Assembly: GCA_031987425.1 (NCBI GenBank)
Contig: DALZZL010000006.1
Coordinates: 1 to 58,786 of the forward strand
Length of the DNA stretch: 58,786 nucleotides
Direction: 5' to 3'
DNA from: Stenotrophomonas_A sp002429615
Lineage (GTDB): Bacteria; Pseudomonadota; Gammaproteobacteria; Xanthomonadales; Xanthomonadaceae
Shown here piece after piece: positions 26,124-34,152 of the stretch. The notes beneath the pieces were generated by a model. The model made no database searches, was not told the origin of the DNA, and saw nothing but the letters and a program-made list of their open reading frames with translations. How positions within the stretch are numbered: position 1 is the stretch's first letter; the number at the start of each line of letters is the position of its first letter. The translations under genes were made by a program, and so were the position numbers.

Positions 26124-28313
26124 GTGGATGTCTCTCACCTGCTCGATCACCTGAACCCCGCCCAGCGCGAGGCCGTCTCCGCGCCGCCCGGCCACTATCT
26201 GGTGCTGGCCGGCGCCGGCTCCGGCAAGACCCGCGTGCTGACCCATCGCATCGCCTGGCTCAATGAAGTCCAGGGCGTGCCTGCGCACGGCATTTTCGCG
26301 GTGACCTTCACCAACAAGGCCGCCGGCGAGATGCGCCATCGCGCCGACCTGCAGCTGCGTAACGGCAGCCGCGGCATGTGGATCGGCACCTTCCATGGGC
26401 TGGCCCACCGCCTGCTGCGCCTGCACTGGCAGGACGCCAAGCTGCCGGAAGGCTTCCAGGTGATGGATTCGGACGACCAGCTGCGCCTGGTCAAGCGCGT
26501 GGTGCAGGGCCTGGAACTGGACGAAACCCGCTATCCGCCCAAGCAGATCGTGTGGTGGATCAACCAGCAGAAGGACGAAGGCCGCCGGCCGCAGCACATC
26601 CAGCCCGAGCCGCGCGACGACTGGACCGAAACCCTGCGCCAGGCCTACGCCGACTACCAGGCGCGCTGCGATCGTGCCGGCCTGGTCGACTTCGCCGAGC
26701 TGCTGCTGCGCGCGCACGAACTGCTGCGTGACAACCCGGCGCTGCTGGCGCACTACCGCGCCCGCTTCCGCGAGATCCTGGTCGACGAGTTCCAGGACAC
26801 CAACGCCATCCAGTACGCCTTCGTGCGCGTGCTGGCCGGCGAATCCGGCCACGTGTTCGTGGTCGGCGACGACGACCAGGCCATCTACGGCTGGCGCGGC
26901 GCCAAGGTCGAGAACGTGCAGCGCTTCCTGCGCGATTTCCCCGGTGCGCAGACCATCCGCCTGGAACAGAACTACCGTTCCACCGCCAACATCCTTGGCG
27001 CCGCCAATGCGGTGATCGCGCACAACCCGGACCGCATCGGCAAGCAGCTGTGGACCGACAGCGGTGACGGCGATCCGATCGACCTCTACGCCGCCTACAA
27101 CGAGTCCGACGAAGCCCGCTACGTGGTCGAGCGCGCCCGCCAGTGGGTGCGCGACGGCGGCAGCTATGGCGACGTGGCGGTGCTCTATCGCAGCAACGCG
27201 CAGTCGCGCGCCTTCGAAGAAGCGCTGATTGCCGAGCAGGTGCCGTACCGGGTCTATGGCGGCATGCGCTTCTTCGAGCGCGCGGAAATCCGTGATGCAC
27301 TGGCCTACCTGCGCCTGCTGGCCAACCGCGACGACGATGCCGCCTTTGAACGCGCGGTCAACACGCCCACGCGTGGCATCGGCGACCGCACGCTGGACGA
27401 AGTGCGGCGCCTGGCCCGCGCCCGCGCGCTGTCGTTGTGGGAAGCGTCGATGCTCAGCAGCCAGTCCGGCGAGCTGACCGCGCGCGCCCGCAATGCCTTG
27501 GCCGGGTTCCTCAACCTGATCCAGCAGCTGTCCTCCGAGACCGGTGGGATGGAGCTGAAGGAACGCATCGACCATGTGCTGCTGCGCTCGGGCCTGCGTG
27601 AGTACTGGGCCAAGGAAAGCCGCGGTGGCCTGGATTCGGAATCGCGCACCGAGAACCTCGACGAACTGGTCTCGGTCGCCTCGCGCTTCGTGCGTCCCGA
27701 CGAGGACGACGAAGCCGCGCAGGGCATGACCGAACTGGTCGCCTTCCTTGCCTATGCCTCGCTGGAAGCCGGTGAAGGCCAGGCCCAGGCCGGCGAGGAC
27801 GGCGTGCAGCTGATGACCCTGCATTCGGCCAAGGGCCTGGAATTCCCGCTGGTGTGCCTGGCGGGCATGGAGGACGGCCTGTTCCCCAGCGCCCGGTCGC
27901 TGGAGGAAAGCGGACGGCTGGAGGAAGAGCGCCGCCTGGCATACGTGGGCATCACCCGCGCACGCCAGAAGCTGCTGCTGTGCTACGCCGAGTCCCGGCG
28001 CATCCACGGCCAGGACAACTACAATGTGCCCTCGCGCTTCCTGCGCGAGATTCCGCGTCCGCTGCTCAACGAGGTGCGCCCGCGGGTGCAGATCTCGCGC
28101 CCGTCCTCGATCGGCGCCGGGCGCGCGTCGGCCGCGGTGGCCATCGAGGCGCCGTTGATCGCCCTCGGCGCGAACGTCACCCATCCGAAGTTCGGCGGCG
28201 GCGTGATCACCGACTACGAGGGAAGTGGCGCCCACGCCCGCGTGCAGGTGCAGTTCGACGAAGTTGGCGCCAAATGGCTGGTGCTGGCGTACGCCAACCT
28301 CACGGTGGTCTGA
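26124..28313 (+). CDS. uvrD: DNA helicase II UvrD
   Basis: Superfamily 1A 3'-5' helicase of nucleotide-excision and mismatch repair, 729 aa. Motifs visible: Q-motif LNPAQREAV, Walker A GAGSGKTRVL, TFTNKAAGEM, Walker B-type ILVDEFQDTN, GDDDQAIYGWRGA, EQNYRS, MTLHSAKGLEFPLVCLAGMEDGLFP and the helicase motif VI region YVGITRARQKL. The C-terminal Tudor-like domain (VTHPKFGGGVITDYEG) is present, as in UvrD/PcrA. Start GTG at 26124 with a -10-like TAAAAT ending six bases upstream (leaderless candidate). It stands alone. Confidence 0.95.
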   Translation: MDVSHLLDHLNPAQREAVSAPPGHYLVLAGAGSGKTRVLTHRIAWLNEVQGVPAHGIFAVTFTNKAAGEMRHRADLQLRNGSRGMWIGTFHGLAHRLLRLHWQDAKLPEGFQVMDSDDQLRLVKRVVQGLELDETRYPPKQIVWWINQQKDEGRRPQHIQPEPRDDWTETLRQAYADYQARCDRAGLVDFAELLLRAHELLRDNPALLAHYRARFREILVDEFQDTNAIQYAFVRVLAGESGHVFVVGDDDQAIYGWRGAKVENVQRFLRDFPGAQTIRLEQNYRSTANILGAANAVIAHNPDRIGKQLWTDSGDGDPIDLYAAYNESDEARYVVERARQWVRDGGSYGDVAVLYRSNAQSRAFEEALIAEQVPYRVYGGMRFFERAEIRDALAYLRLLANRDDDAAFERAVNTPTRGIGDRTLDEVRRLARARALSLWEASMLSSQSGELTARARNALAGFLNLIQQLSSETGGMELKERIDHVLLRSGLREYWAKESRGGLDSESRTENLDELVSVASRFVRPDEDDEAAQGMTELVAFLAYASLEAGEGQAQAGEDGVQLMTLHSAKGLEFPLVCLAGMEDGLFPSARSLEESGRLEEERRLAYVGITRARQKLLLCYAESRRIHGQDNYNVPSRFLREIPRPLLNEVRPRVQISRPSSIGAGRASAAVAIEAPLIALGANVTHPKFGGGVITDYEGSGAHARVQVQFDEVGAKWLVLAYANLTVV

Positions 28314-28338
28314 GACCGGGAGCGTTCGCCACATCGCG

Positions 28339-28352
28339 TTGATCCGGATCAA
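28339..28352. promoter_or_regulatory. Perfect FNR/Anr box upstream of uspA
   Basis: TTGAT-CCGG-ATCAA is an exact match to the FNR/Anr consensus TTGATNNNNATCAA. A TGAAAT -10-like hexamer (28376-28381) places the expected transcription start near 28388, so the box is centred at about -42, the class II activator position. It predicts anaerobic or low-oxygen induction of the downstream uspA. Confidence 0.85.
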
Positions 28353-28423
28353 CGCACCATGGGTCGTGGAAGTGGTGAAATCATCCCGAACCCGTCGCCG
28401 GACGGACGCACAGGAGCGACCCC

Positions 28424-28870
28424 ATGTACCAGCGCATTCTGATTGCCCTCGATGGTTCCGAACTGGCCCAGCGTGGCCTGCAGCACGGCCTGGCCCTGGC
28501 CAAGGCGACTGGTGCGCAGGTCGACGTGGTGACGGTATCCGAGCCGTGGGCGATGGGCATGTACGACGCCATGGGCTGGAGCGTGGGCTATGAGGCCAGC
28601 CCGGAATACCGCAAGGAACGCGAGGAGGGCGCCCAGGCGATCCTGCAGCCGGCACTGGAGGCGGCCAAGGCCCTGGGCGTGCAGGCCACGCCGCGCCACG
28701 TGCTGGACCGCTACGCGGCCGAGGGCATCATCGACACGGCCAAGGAATGCGGCAGCGACCTGATCGTGATGACCTCGCACGGCCGCCGTGGCATGACCCG
28801 CGTACTGCTCGGCAGCCAGACCACCGAAGTGCTGACCCACAGCGGCGTGCCGGTGCTGGTGATCCGCTGA
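28424..28870 (+). CDS. Universal stress protein (UspA family)
   Basis: Cytoplasmic stress-survival protein of 148 aa, single UspA domain. It begins MYQRILIALDGSELAQRGL and ends with the ATP-binding signature SHGRRGMTRVLLGSQTTEVLTHSGVPVLVIR (G-x2-G-x9-G-S type), so ATP binding is expected. The ribosome site ACAGGAGCGA precedes the ATG. A perfect FNR/Anr box sits 71 bases upstream, suggesting oxygen-dependent control like usp genes of Pseudomonas. It ends just before a REP pair. Confidence 0.93.
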   Translation: MYQRILIALDGSELAQRGLQHGLALAKATGAQVDVVTVSEPWAMGMYDAMGWSVGYEASPEYRKEREEGAQAILQPALEAAKALGVQATPRHVLDRYAAEGIIDTAKECGSDLIVMTSHGRRGMTRVLLGSQTTEVLTHSGVPVLVIR

Positions 28871-28904
28871 GCAGCGGCAGTTGGCAACGCAGGAATCCCA
28901 CTTT

Positions 28905-28964
28905 GTAGGAGCGGCTTCAGCCGCGACCGCCGGCAGGTCGGGTCGCGGCTGAAGCCGCTCCTAC
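28905..28964. repeat. GTAG-headed palindromic repeat pair between convergent genes
   Basis: Head-out REP doublet, GTAGGAGC ... GCTCCTAC with short spacer, lying between the convergent uspA and DUF2782-like genes. It probably doubles as a bidirectional terminator because no other hairpin is present there. Confidence 0.92.
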
Positions 28965-28992
28965 GAGGCAGGCCTTCAAGGCCTCCAACGCC

Positions 28993-29298
28993 TCACCAGC
29001 TGTAGATCTTCCAGTACACCGGCGACACGCCGTCCTTGTCGTTGTCCATGTGCCCATCGCCATCGCGGTCGTACAGGTAGTACGTCGCACCGCGCGCCGG
29101 GGTGATCTTCACCATGCGCACCTGGCCGGCGACGCGGTACTCGTCGATGCGGTCGCCGTTGTCCATGGTCTTGCTGGTGACGTCGGCGTTGCGCAGGTCC
29201 AGCGGCGCGCCATCCGGGCCGACCATGCCACCGCTGCTGGCGCAGCCGGCAAGAGACGTGGCCAGCAGGCTGGCAAGCAAAACGGCGGTCTTCTTCAT
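28993..29298 (-). CDS. DUF2782-type lipoprotein
   Basis: Small exported lipoprotein, 101 aa. The signal peptide MKKTAVLLASLLATSLAGC ends in a lipobox (LAGC, Cys19). The mature part shows DNGDRIDEYRVAGQVRMVKITPARGATYYLYDRDGDG, typical of the DUF2782 family found beside polA in Xanthomonas relatives. The acidic DRDGDGHMDNDKDG is reminiscent of a calcium-binding loop but unproven. Function unknown. It is divergent from polA. Confidence 0.85.
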   Translation of the reverse strand: MKKTAVLLASLLATSLAGCASSGGMVGPDGAPLDLRNADVTSKTMDNGDRIDEYRVAGQVRMVKITPARGATYYLYDRDGDGHMDNDKDGVSPVYWKIYSW

Positions 29299-29367
29299 CG
29301 GGGCGTTCCTGGAACCGGGAAACCGATTATGCGCGAGGCGCCCGGGACGGGAGCGTAGAATCGTGCG

Positions 29368-32136
29368 ATGAGCAGACTAGTCCTTATCGACGGTTCCAGT
29401 TACCTGTACCGCGCCTTCCACGCGCTGCCGCCGCTGACCAATGCCGATGGCGAGCCGACCGGCGCGTTGTTCGGCGTGGTCAACATGCTGCGGGCCACCC
29501 TCAAGGAACGGCCGGAGTATGTCGCCTTCGTGGTCGATGCCCCCGGCAAGACCTTCCGCGACGACCTCTATCCCGAGTACAAGGCCAACCGCGCCGCGAT
29601 GCCGGACGACCTGCGCGCGCAGGTGCTGCCGATGTGCGAGATCGTGCAGGCGCTGGGCATCCCGATCCTGCGCGAGGACGGCGTGGAGGCCGACGACGTG
29701 ATCGGCACGCTCGCCCTGCAGGGCGCCGCCGATGGGCTGGAGGTGACCATTTCCACCGGCGACAAGGACTTCGCCCAGCTGGTCCGTCCCGGCGTGCGCC
29801 TGGTCAACACCATGACCGGCAGCCAGATGGATTCGGACGAGGCGGTGATGGCGAAGTTCGGCGTGCGCGCCGACCAGATCGTCGACCTGCTCGCGCTGAT
29901 GGGCGACACCGTCGACAACGTGCCCGGCGTGGAGAAGTGCGGCCCCAAGACCGCGGCCAAGTGGCTGGGCGAGTACGGCACGCTGGATGCGGTGATGGCC
30001 CAGGCCGATGGCATCAAGGGCAAGATCGGCGAGAACCTGCGCGCCGCGCTGCCGCGCCTGCCGCTCAATCGCACCCTGGTGACGATCAAGACCGACGTGC
30101 CGCTGCCCGGGGGTCCGCGCACGCTGGCGCTGCGCGAGCCGGATACCGAGCCGCTGGCGGCGCTGTATCGCCGTTATGGCTTCACCCAGGCGCTGAAGGA
30201 ACTGGAAGGCGGTGCCGGCGTGGGCGCGGTGCTGGCCGAGAAGGAACCCGGGCAGGCGCGCGGACGCGGCTTTGCCAGCGCGGCATCGCCGGCCCCTGCC
30301 GCCGGGCTGGACCCGGCCCTGGCGGCCAAGGGCAGCTACGAGACGATCACCAGCGTCGAGCAGCTGCAGGCCTGGATCTCGCGCCTGCGCGCGGCCGGCC
30401 AGTTCGCCTTCGACACCGAGACCGACAGCCTGGACCCGATGCAGGCACGCCTGGTCGGCCTGAGCTTCAGCGACACCCCGGAGCAGGGCGCCTACCTGCC
30501 GCTGGCCCACGACTACCCGGGCGCGCCGGCGCAGCTGCCGATGGCGCAGGCACTGGACCTGCTGCGCCCGCTGCTGGCCGACCCGGCCGTGCGCAAGCTG
30601 GGCCAGCACGGCAAGTACGACCTGCACGTGATGCGCCGCCATGGCATCGCGCTGGCCGGCTACGCCGACGACACCCTGTTGGAGAGCTTCGTGCTCAACT
30701 CCGGCATCGCGCGCCATGACATGGACAGCCTGGCCAAGCGTTACCTCGGCTACGACACGATCAAGTACGAGGATGTCGCCGGCAAGGGCGCCAAGCAGAT
30801 TCCGTTCTCGCACGTCGCCATCGACGACGCGACGACCTACGCCGCCGAGGATGCCGACATCACCCTGCGCCTGCATCGCGTGCTGGCGCCGCAGCTGGCC
30901 GCCGATCCGGCGCTGGAAAAGGTCTACCGCGAGATCGAGATGCCGCTGGTGCCGGTGCTGGAGCGCATCGAAGCCAACGGCGTGCGCGTGGATGCCGACG
31001 AACTGCGCCGGCAGAGCGCGGACCTGTCCAAGCGCATGCTCGCCGCGCAGCAGAAGGCCACCGAGCTGGCCGGCCGCACGTTCAACCTCGATTCGCCCAA
31101 GCAGCTGCAGGCGCTGCTGTTCGACGAACTCGGCCTGCCGGCCGTGGTGAAGACCCCGAAGGGCCAGCCCTCGACCAACGAGGAAGCGCTGGAGGCCATT
31201 GCCGACCAGCATGAGCTGCCGCGGGTGATCCTCGAGTACCGCGGCCTGGCGAAGCTACGCAGCACCTATACCGACAAGCTGCCGGAGATGATCAACCCGG
31301 ACAGCGGGCGCGTGCACACCAGCTACCACCAGGCCGGTGCGGCGACCGGGCGCTTGTCCTCGACCGACCCGAACCTGCAGAACATCCCGATCCGCACCGA
31401 CGATGGCCGCCGCATCCGCCGCGCCTTCGTCGCACCGCCCGGCCGGCAGCTGCTGGCCTGCGACTACTCGCAGATCGAGCTGCGCATCATGGCCCACCTG
31501 TCCGAGGACAAGGGCCTGGTCGGCGCGTTCGAGTCCGGCGCCGACGTGCATCGCGCCACCGCGGCCGAAGTGTTCGGGCGTTCGATCGACCAGGTCACCA
31601 GCAACGAGCGCCGCGCCGCCAAGGCGATCAACTTCGGCCTGATGTACGGCATGAGCGCGTTCGGACTGGCGCGCCAGCTCGGCATCGGCCGTGGCGAGGC
31701 GCAGGATTACATCGCGCTGTACTTCAGCCGTTATCCCGGCGTGCGTGACTTCATGGAAAGCACGCGCCAGCAGGCGCGCGAGAAGGGCTATGTCGAAACC
31801 GTGTTCGGCCGCCGCCTGTATCTGGAGTACATCAACAGCGGCAGCCAGGGCCAGCGTGCCGGCGCCGAGCGCGCCGCGATCAACGCGCCGATGCAGGGCA
31901 CCGCGGCGGACATCATCAAGCGCGCGATGGTGGCGGTGGATGGCTGGTTGGCCGCGCACCGCGAGCGCGCGCTGATGATCCTGCAGGTGCACGACGAACT
32001 GGTGTTCGAAGCCGATGTGGATTTCATCGACGAACTGCGCACGCAGGCGACGACGCTGATGGCCGGTGCCGCTGAATTGCGCGTCCCGCTGGTGGTCGAC
32101 GCCGGTATCGGCGAAAACTGGGACGAAGCGCATTGA
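29368..32136 (+). CDS. polA: DNA polymerase I
   Basis: Repair and Okazaki-fragment-processing polymerase, 922 aa, full length. An N-terminal 5'-3' flap nuclease domain (VLIDGSSYLYRAFHALPP, VEADDVIGTLA, STGDKDFAQLV, GDTVDNVPGVEKCGPKTAAKWL) is followed by a 3'-5' exonuclease with intact FAFDTETDSL (DxE), then the polymerase (DYSQIELRIMAHLSED motif A, RRAAKAINFGLMYGMS motif B, QVHDELVFE motif C). TAGAAT (29356-29361) ends six bases before the ATG and no ribosome site exists, suggesting a leaderless message. A palindromic hairpin and a small RNA gene follow it. Confidence 0.97.
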   Translation: MSRLVLIDGSSYLYRAFHALPPLTNADGEPTGALFGVVNMLRATLKERPEYVAFVVDAPGKTFRDDLYPEYKANRAAMPDDLRAQVLPMCEIVQALGIPILREDGVEADDVIGTLALQGAADGLEVTISTGDKDFAQLVRPGVRLVNTMTGSQMDSDEAVMAKFGVRADQIVDLLALMGDTVDNVPGVEKCGPKTAAKWLGEYGTLDAVMAQADGIKGKIGENLRAALPRLPLNRTLVTIKTDVPLPGGPRTLALREPDTEPLAALYRRYGFTQALKELEGGAGVGAVLAEKEPGQARGRGFASAASPAPAAGLDPALAAKGSYETITSVEQLQAWISRLRAAGQFAFDTETDSLDPMQARLVGLSFSDTPEQGAYLPLAHDYPGAPAQLPMAQALDLLRPLLADPAVRKLGQHGKYDLHVMRRHGIALAGYADDTLLESFVLNSGIARHDMDSLAKRYLGYDTIKYEDVAGKGAKQIPFSHVAIDDATTYAAEDADITLRLHRVLAPQLAADPALEKVYREIEMPLVPVLERIEANGVRVDADELRRQSADLSKRMLAAQQKATELAGRTFNLDSPKQLQALLFDELGLPAVVKTPKGQPSTNEEALEAIADQHELPRVILEYRGLAKLRSTYTDKLPEMINPDSGRVHTSYHQAGAATGRLSSTDPNLQNIPIRTDDGRRIRRAFVAPPGRQLLACDYSQIELRIMAHLSEDKGLVGAFESGADVHRATAAEVFGRSIDQVTSNERRAAKAINFGLMYGMSAFGLARQLGIGRGEAQDYIALYFSRYPGVRDFMESTRQQAREKGYVETVFGRRLYLEYINSGSQGQRAGAERAAINAPMQGTAADIIKRAMVAVDGWLAAHRERALMILQVHDELVFEADVDFIDELRTQATTLMAGAAELRVPLVVDAGIGENWDEAH

Positions 32137-32140
32137 TGAA

Positions 32141-32179
32141 TGCGCCGCACTTTCCACCCCCGTGAGAAAGTGCGGCGCA
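32141..32179 (+). terminator. Long hairpin after polA
   Basis: Perfect 14-bp stem TGCGCCGCACTTTC ... GAAAGTGCGGCGCA with an 11-base loop, starting five bases after the polA stop. There is no T-run, so it may be a Rho-assisted end, a stabilising 3' hairpin, or a terminator of unusual form. Confidence 0.6.
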
Positions 32180-32296
32180 ATGCATCAGAAAACACAACGT
32201 GAAAACGTCAGGAATCAATGAATCCGTCCTTAATCCGACGAATTCTTAACCCAAATCTTCACGATCTATCAATGTCCGAAATGGTGTTATAGCCCT

Positions 32297-32420
32297 CGAC
32301 AGGCGCAACGCCTGTCGCGGATCTCTCCCATCCCCTGGAGCAGATCTCTGGAACGGCAACTCCTCCCCAAGTTTCCGTTCCCTGGCCCCGCTGACCTCCC
32401 CCTGGTCTGCGGGGCTTTTT
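32297..32420 (+). ncRNA. sX13: sX13-like small regulatory RNA with C-rich loops
   Basis: Compact RNA gene downstream of polA. After a 5' hairpin CGACAGGCG-CAA-CGCCTGTCG (32297-32317), three stem-loops follow, each showing four or five cytosines in the loop: GATCTCTCC-CATCCCCT-GGAG...AGATC (32320-32346); GGAACGG with inner AACT-CCTCCCCA-AGTT and CCGTTCC (32350-32381); and GCCCCGC-T-GACC-TCCCCCT-GGTC-T-GCGGGGC plus TTTTT (32385-32420), which is also the terminator. Three C-rich loops, a length near 115-125 bases and the polA-adjacent position are those of sX13, the Xanthomonas virulence RNA that binds G-rich leaders. An extended -10 TGGTGTTAT (32282-32290) lies upstream. The exact 5' end is inferred. 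Direction + follows from the terminator T-run. Confidence 0.85.
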
Positions 32421-32579
32421 ATTTTCCGAACGCCGATATTTTGACCGGTTCGCTGAACGCGAACCGTGCCCTGTTTCACCAAAATAAACGGACGTCATTC
32501 AGTTGACGCGGTTAATGGCTGAATACGTTGGATTTAAGCGGGCTGCGTCACTGTTTATGCGACAGCTTCCTGACGCTAT
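32421..32579. other. Non-coding interval between sX13-like RNA and hemF
   Basis: About 160 bases, lower in G+C than the surroundings, with no convincing open frame. It holds an 8-bp hairpin CGGTTCGC-TGAAC-GCGAACCG (32446-32466). Near the 3' end of hemF is a nested inverted repeat GCGTCA-CTGT ... ACAG ... TGACGC (32545-32576) that could end hemF transcripts on the minus strand, although it has no T-run. Confidence 0.5.
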
Positions 32580-33479
32580 TCAGCCAAGCCAGTCACGCGG
32601 CATCAGATAGTCGGCGAGGCGCGCCTCGGGGCTGCCGGCTTCCGGTTGATAGCCGTATTCCCACCGTACCCGTGGCGGGAGGCTCATCAGGATGCTCTCG
32701 GCGCGTCCGCCGCTCTGCAGGCCGAACAGGGTGCCGCGGTCATAGACCAGGTTGAACTCGACGTAGCGCCCACGGCGATATTCCAGGAACGCGCGTTCGC
32801 GCTCGCCGTAGGGCGTGTCCTTGCGGCGCGACACGATCGGCAGGTAGGCGTCGAGGAAGCCGTCGCCGACTGCGCGCAGGTAGGCGAAGTCCTGTTCGAA
32901 GTCGCCATGCAGGTCGTCGAAGAACAGGCCGCCCACGCCGCGCGTCTCGTTGCGATGGCGCAGGAAGAAGTACTCGTCGCACCAGCGCTTGTGCGCGGCG
33001 TAGCGGTCCTCGCCGAACGGCGCGCACAGCTGCCGCGCGGTGCGGTGCCAGTGCAGCACGTCCTCGTCGAAGGGATAGAACGGGGTGAGGTCGAAGCCGC
33101 CGCCGAACCAGGCCGCGACCGCCTGGCCGTCACGCTCGGCGCGGAAATAGCGCACGTTGGCGTGGGTGGTCGGCAGGTAGGGGTTGCGCGGGTGGAACAC
33201 CAGCGAGACGCCGGTAGCGCGCCAGGTGGCGCCGGCCAGCTCGGGCCGGTGGGCGCTGGCCGACGGCGGCAGTTTCGAGCCGCACACATCGGAGAAGCCG
33301 ATACCGGCCTGTTCGAACACCGCGCCTTCGCGCAGCACCCGGGTCCGGCCGCCGCCGCCTTCGGCACGCTGCCAGGCATCCTCATGGAAGGTGGCTTGGC
33401 CGTCCGCGGCCTCGATGGCTTGGCAGATGCGGTCCTGCAGACCGGTCAGGTAGTCGCGTACACGGTGGAAGTCGTCCAT
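32580..33479 (-). CDS. hemF: Oxygen-dependent coproporphyrinogen-III oxidase
   Basis: Aerobic oxidative decarboxylation of coproporphyrinogen III to protoporphyrinogen IX in haem synthesis, 299 aa, normal length. Conserved blocks: SDVCGSKLPPSA (here with GFSDVCG), FHPRNPYLPTTHANVRYF, AAWFGGGFDLTPFYPF, HKRWCDEYFFLRHRNETRGVGGLFFDDL and FNLVYDRGTLFGLQSGGRAESILMSLPP. Start MDDFHRVRDYL at 33479. A gene for an uncharacterised membrane protein ends 34 bases upstream on the same strand. Confidence 0.96.
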   Translation of the reverse strand: MDDFHRVRDYLTGLQDRICQAIEAADGQATFHEDAWQRAEGGGGRTRVLREGAVFEQAGIGFSDVCGSKLPPSASAHRPELAGATWRATGVSLVFHPRNPYLPTTHANVRYFRAERDGQAVAAWFGGGFDLTPFYPFDEDVLHWHRTARQLCAPFGEDRYAAHKRWCDEYFFLRHRNETRGVGGLFFDDLHGDFEQDFAYLRAVGDGFLDAYLPIVSRRKDTPYGERERAFLEYRRGRYVEFNLVYDRGTLFGLQSGGRAESILMSLPPRVRWEYGYQPEAGSPEARLADYLMPRDWLG

Positions 33480-33513
33480 GCCGCCATTCTAGCGAGGCGG
33501 CCACGCCCTTCGC

Positions 33514-34077
33514 TCAGGGCTGGAACTCGGCGCGGATCGACGGCCGGCACAGCTGCCAGATGATGCCGCCATGCACCACGGCGATGGCCAGCGAGCTGAT
33601 CCACGCCATCAGCCGCATCGCGGCGGCCATCGGCGCGCCGGCGCCGACCAGCTGCGCCGTGGCGTCGGCGCCCGGCATCGAGCCCAGGCTGTCCAGGAAC
33701 ATCGCGACCACCATATCGGCCAGCGGGATGGTGGCGAGGTTCGCCAGCGGCACCAGCACCAGCTGCACGATGAAGGCCAGCCGCGCCCATTCCCGGCGCT
33801 GCAGCAGCGCCCAGGAAATCCAGGCCACCGCCAACGATGCCAGCGTGGCAAGCACCGACAGGCCCACCAGATGCGCGCCCAGCCAGGCCAGCGAGGGCGG
33901 CACCGGCGTATCCGGCGGCAACAGCATGCTGAAGCCGGTCAGCCTGGGCAGCAGCAACGCGATCAACGCCTGCAACGCGCTGCCCGCGGCGCTCACCAAT
34001 GCCACCGCCAGGCTCAGCCAGGCCATCACGGTGACGAAGCTGCTGCGCGGAGCGGGCAGGCGAGGGGACACGGGCAT
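33514..34077 (-). CDS. Uncharacterised four-helix membrane protein
   Basis: I do not recognise the family. 187 aa with about four hydrophobic segments: FVTVMAWLSLAVALVSAAGSA (21-helix region near residue 14-34), LGAHLVGLSVLATLASLAVAWISWALL, LAFIVQLVLVPLANLATIPLADMVVAMF and LMAWISSLAIAVVHGGIIWQLC. A short basic N-terminus (MPVSPRLPAPRSS) precedes them. No catalytic motif visible. It lies between hemF and a terminated S9 peptidase gene, same strand as both. A clear ATG at 34077; an alternative longer frame upstream is not supported. Confidence 0.7.
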   Translation of the reverse strand: MPVSPRLPAPRSSFVTVMAWLSLAVALVSAAGSALQALIALLLPRLTGFSMLLPPDTPVPPSLAWLGAHLVGLSVLATLASLAVAWISWALLQRREWARLAFIVQLVLVPLANLATIPLADMVVAMFLDSLGSMPGADATAQLVGAGAPMAAAMRLMAWISSLAIAVVHGGIIWQLCRPSIRAEFQP

Positions 34078-34100
34078 GCGCGGGTTCCTGTGTGGGGCAC

Positions 34101-34132
34101 AAAAACAGACGCCGGCGGGCGCCGGCGTCTGT
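34101..34132 (-). terminator. Rho-independent terminator of the S9 peptidase gene
   Basis: On the minus strand ACAGACGCCGGC-GCCC-GCCGGCGTCTGT (34132-34105) is a perfect 12-bp stem followed by five T (34105-34101). It lies 21 bases after the peptidase stop codon. Confidence 0.92.
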
Positions 34133-34152
34133 AGGGGTCGCTGCGGGCGAGC

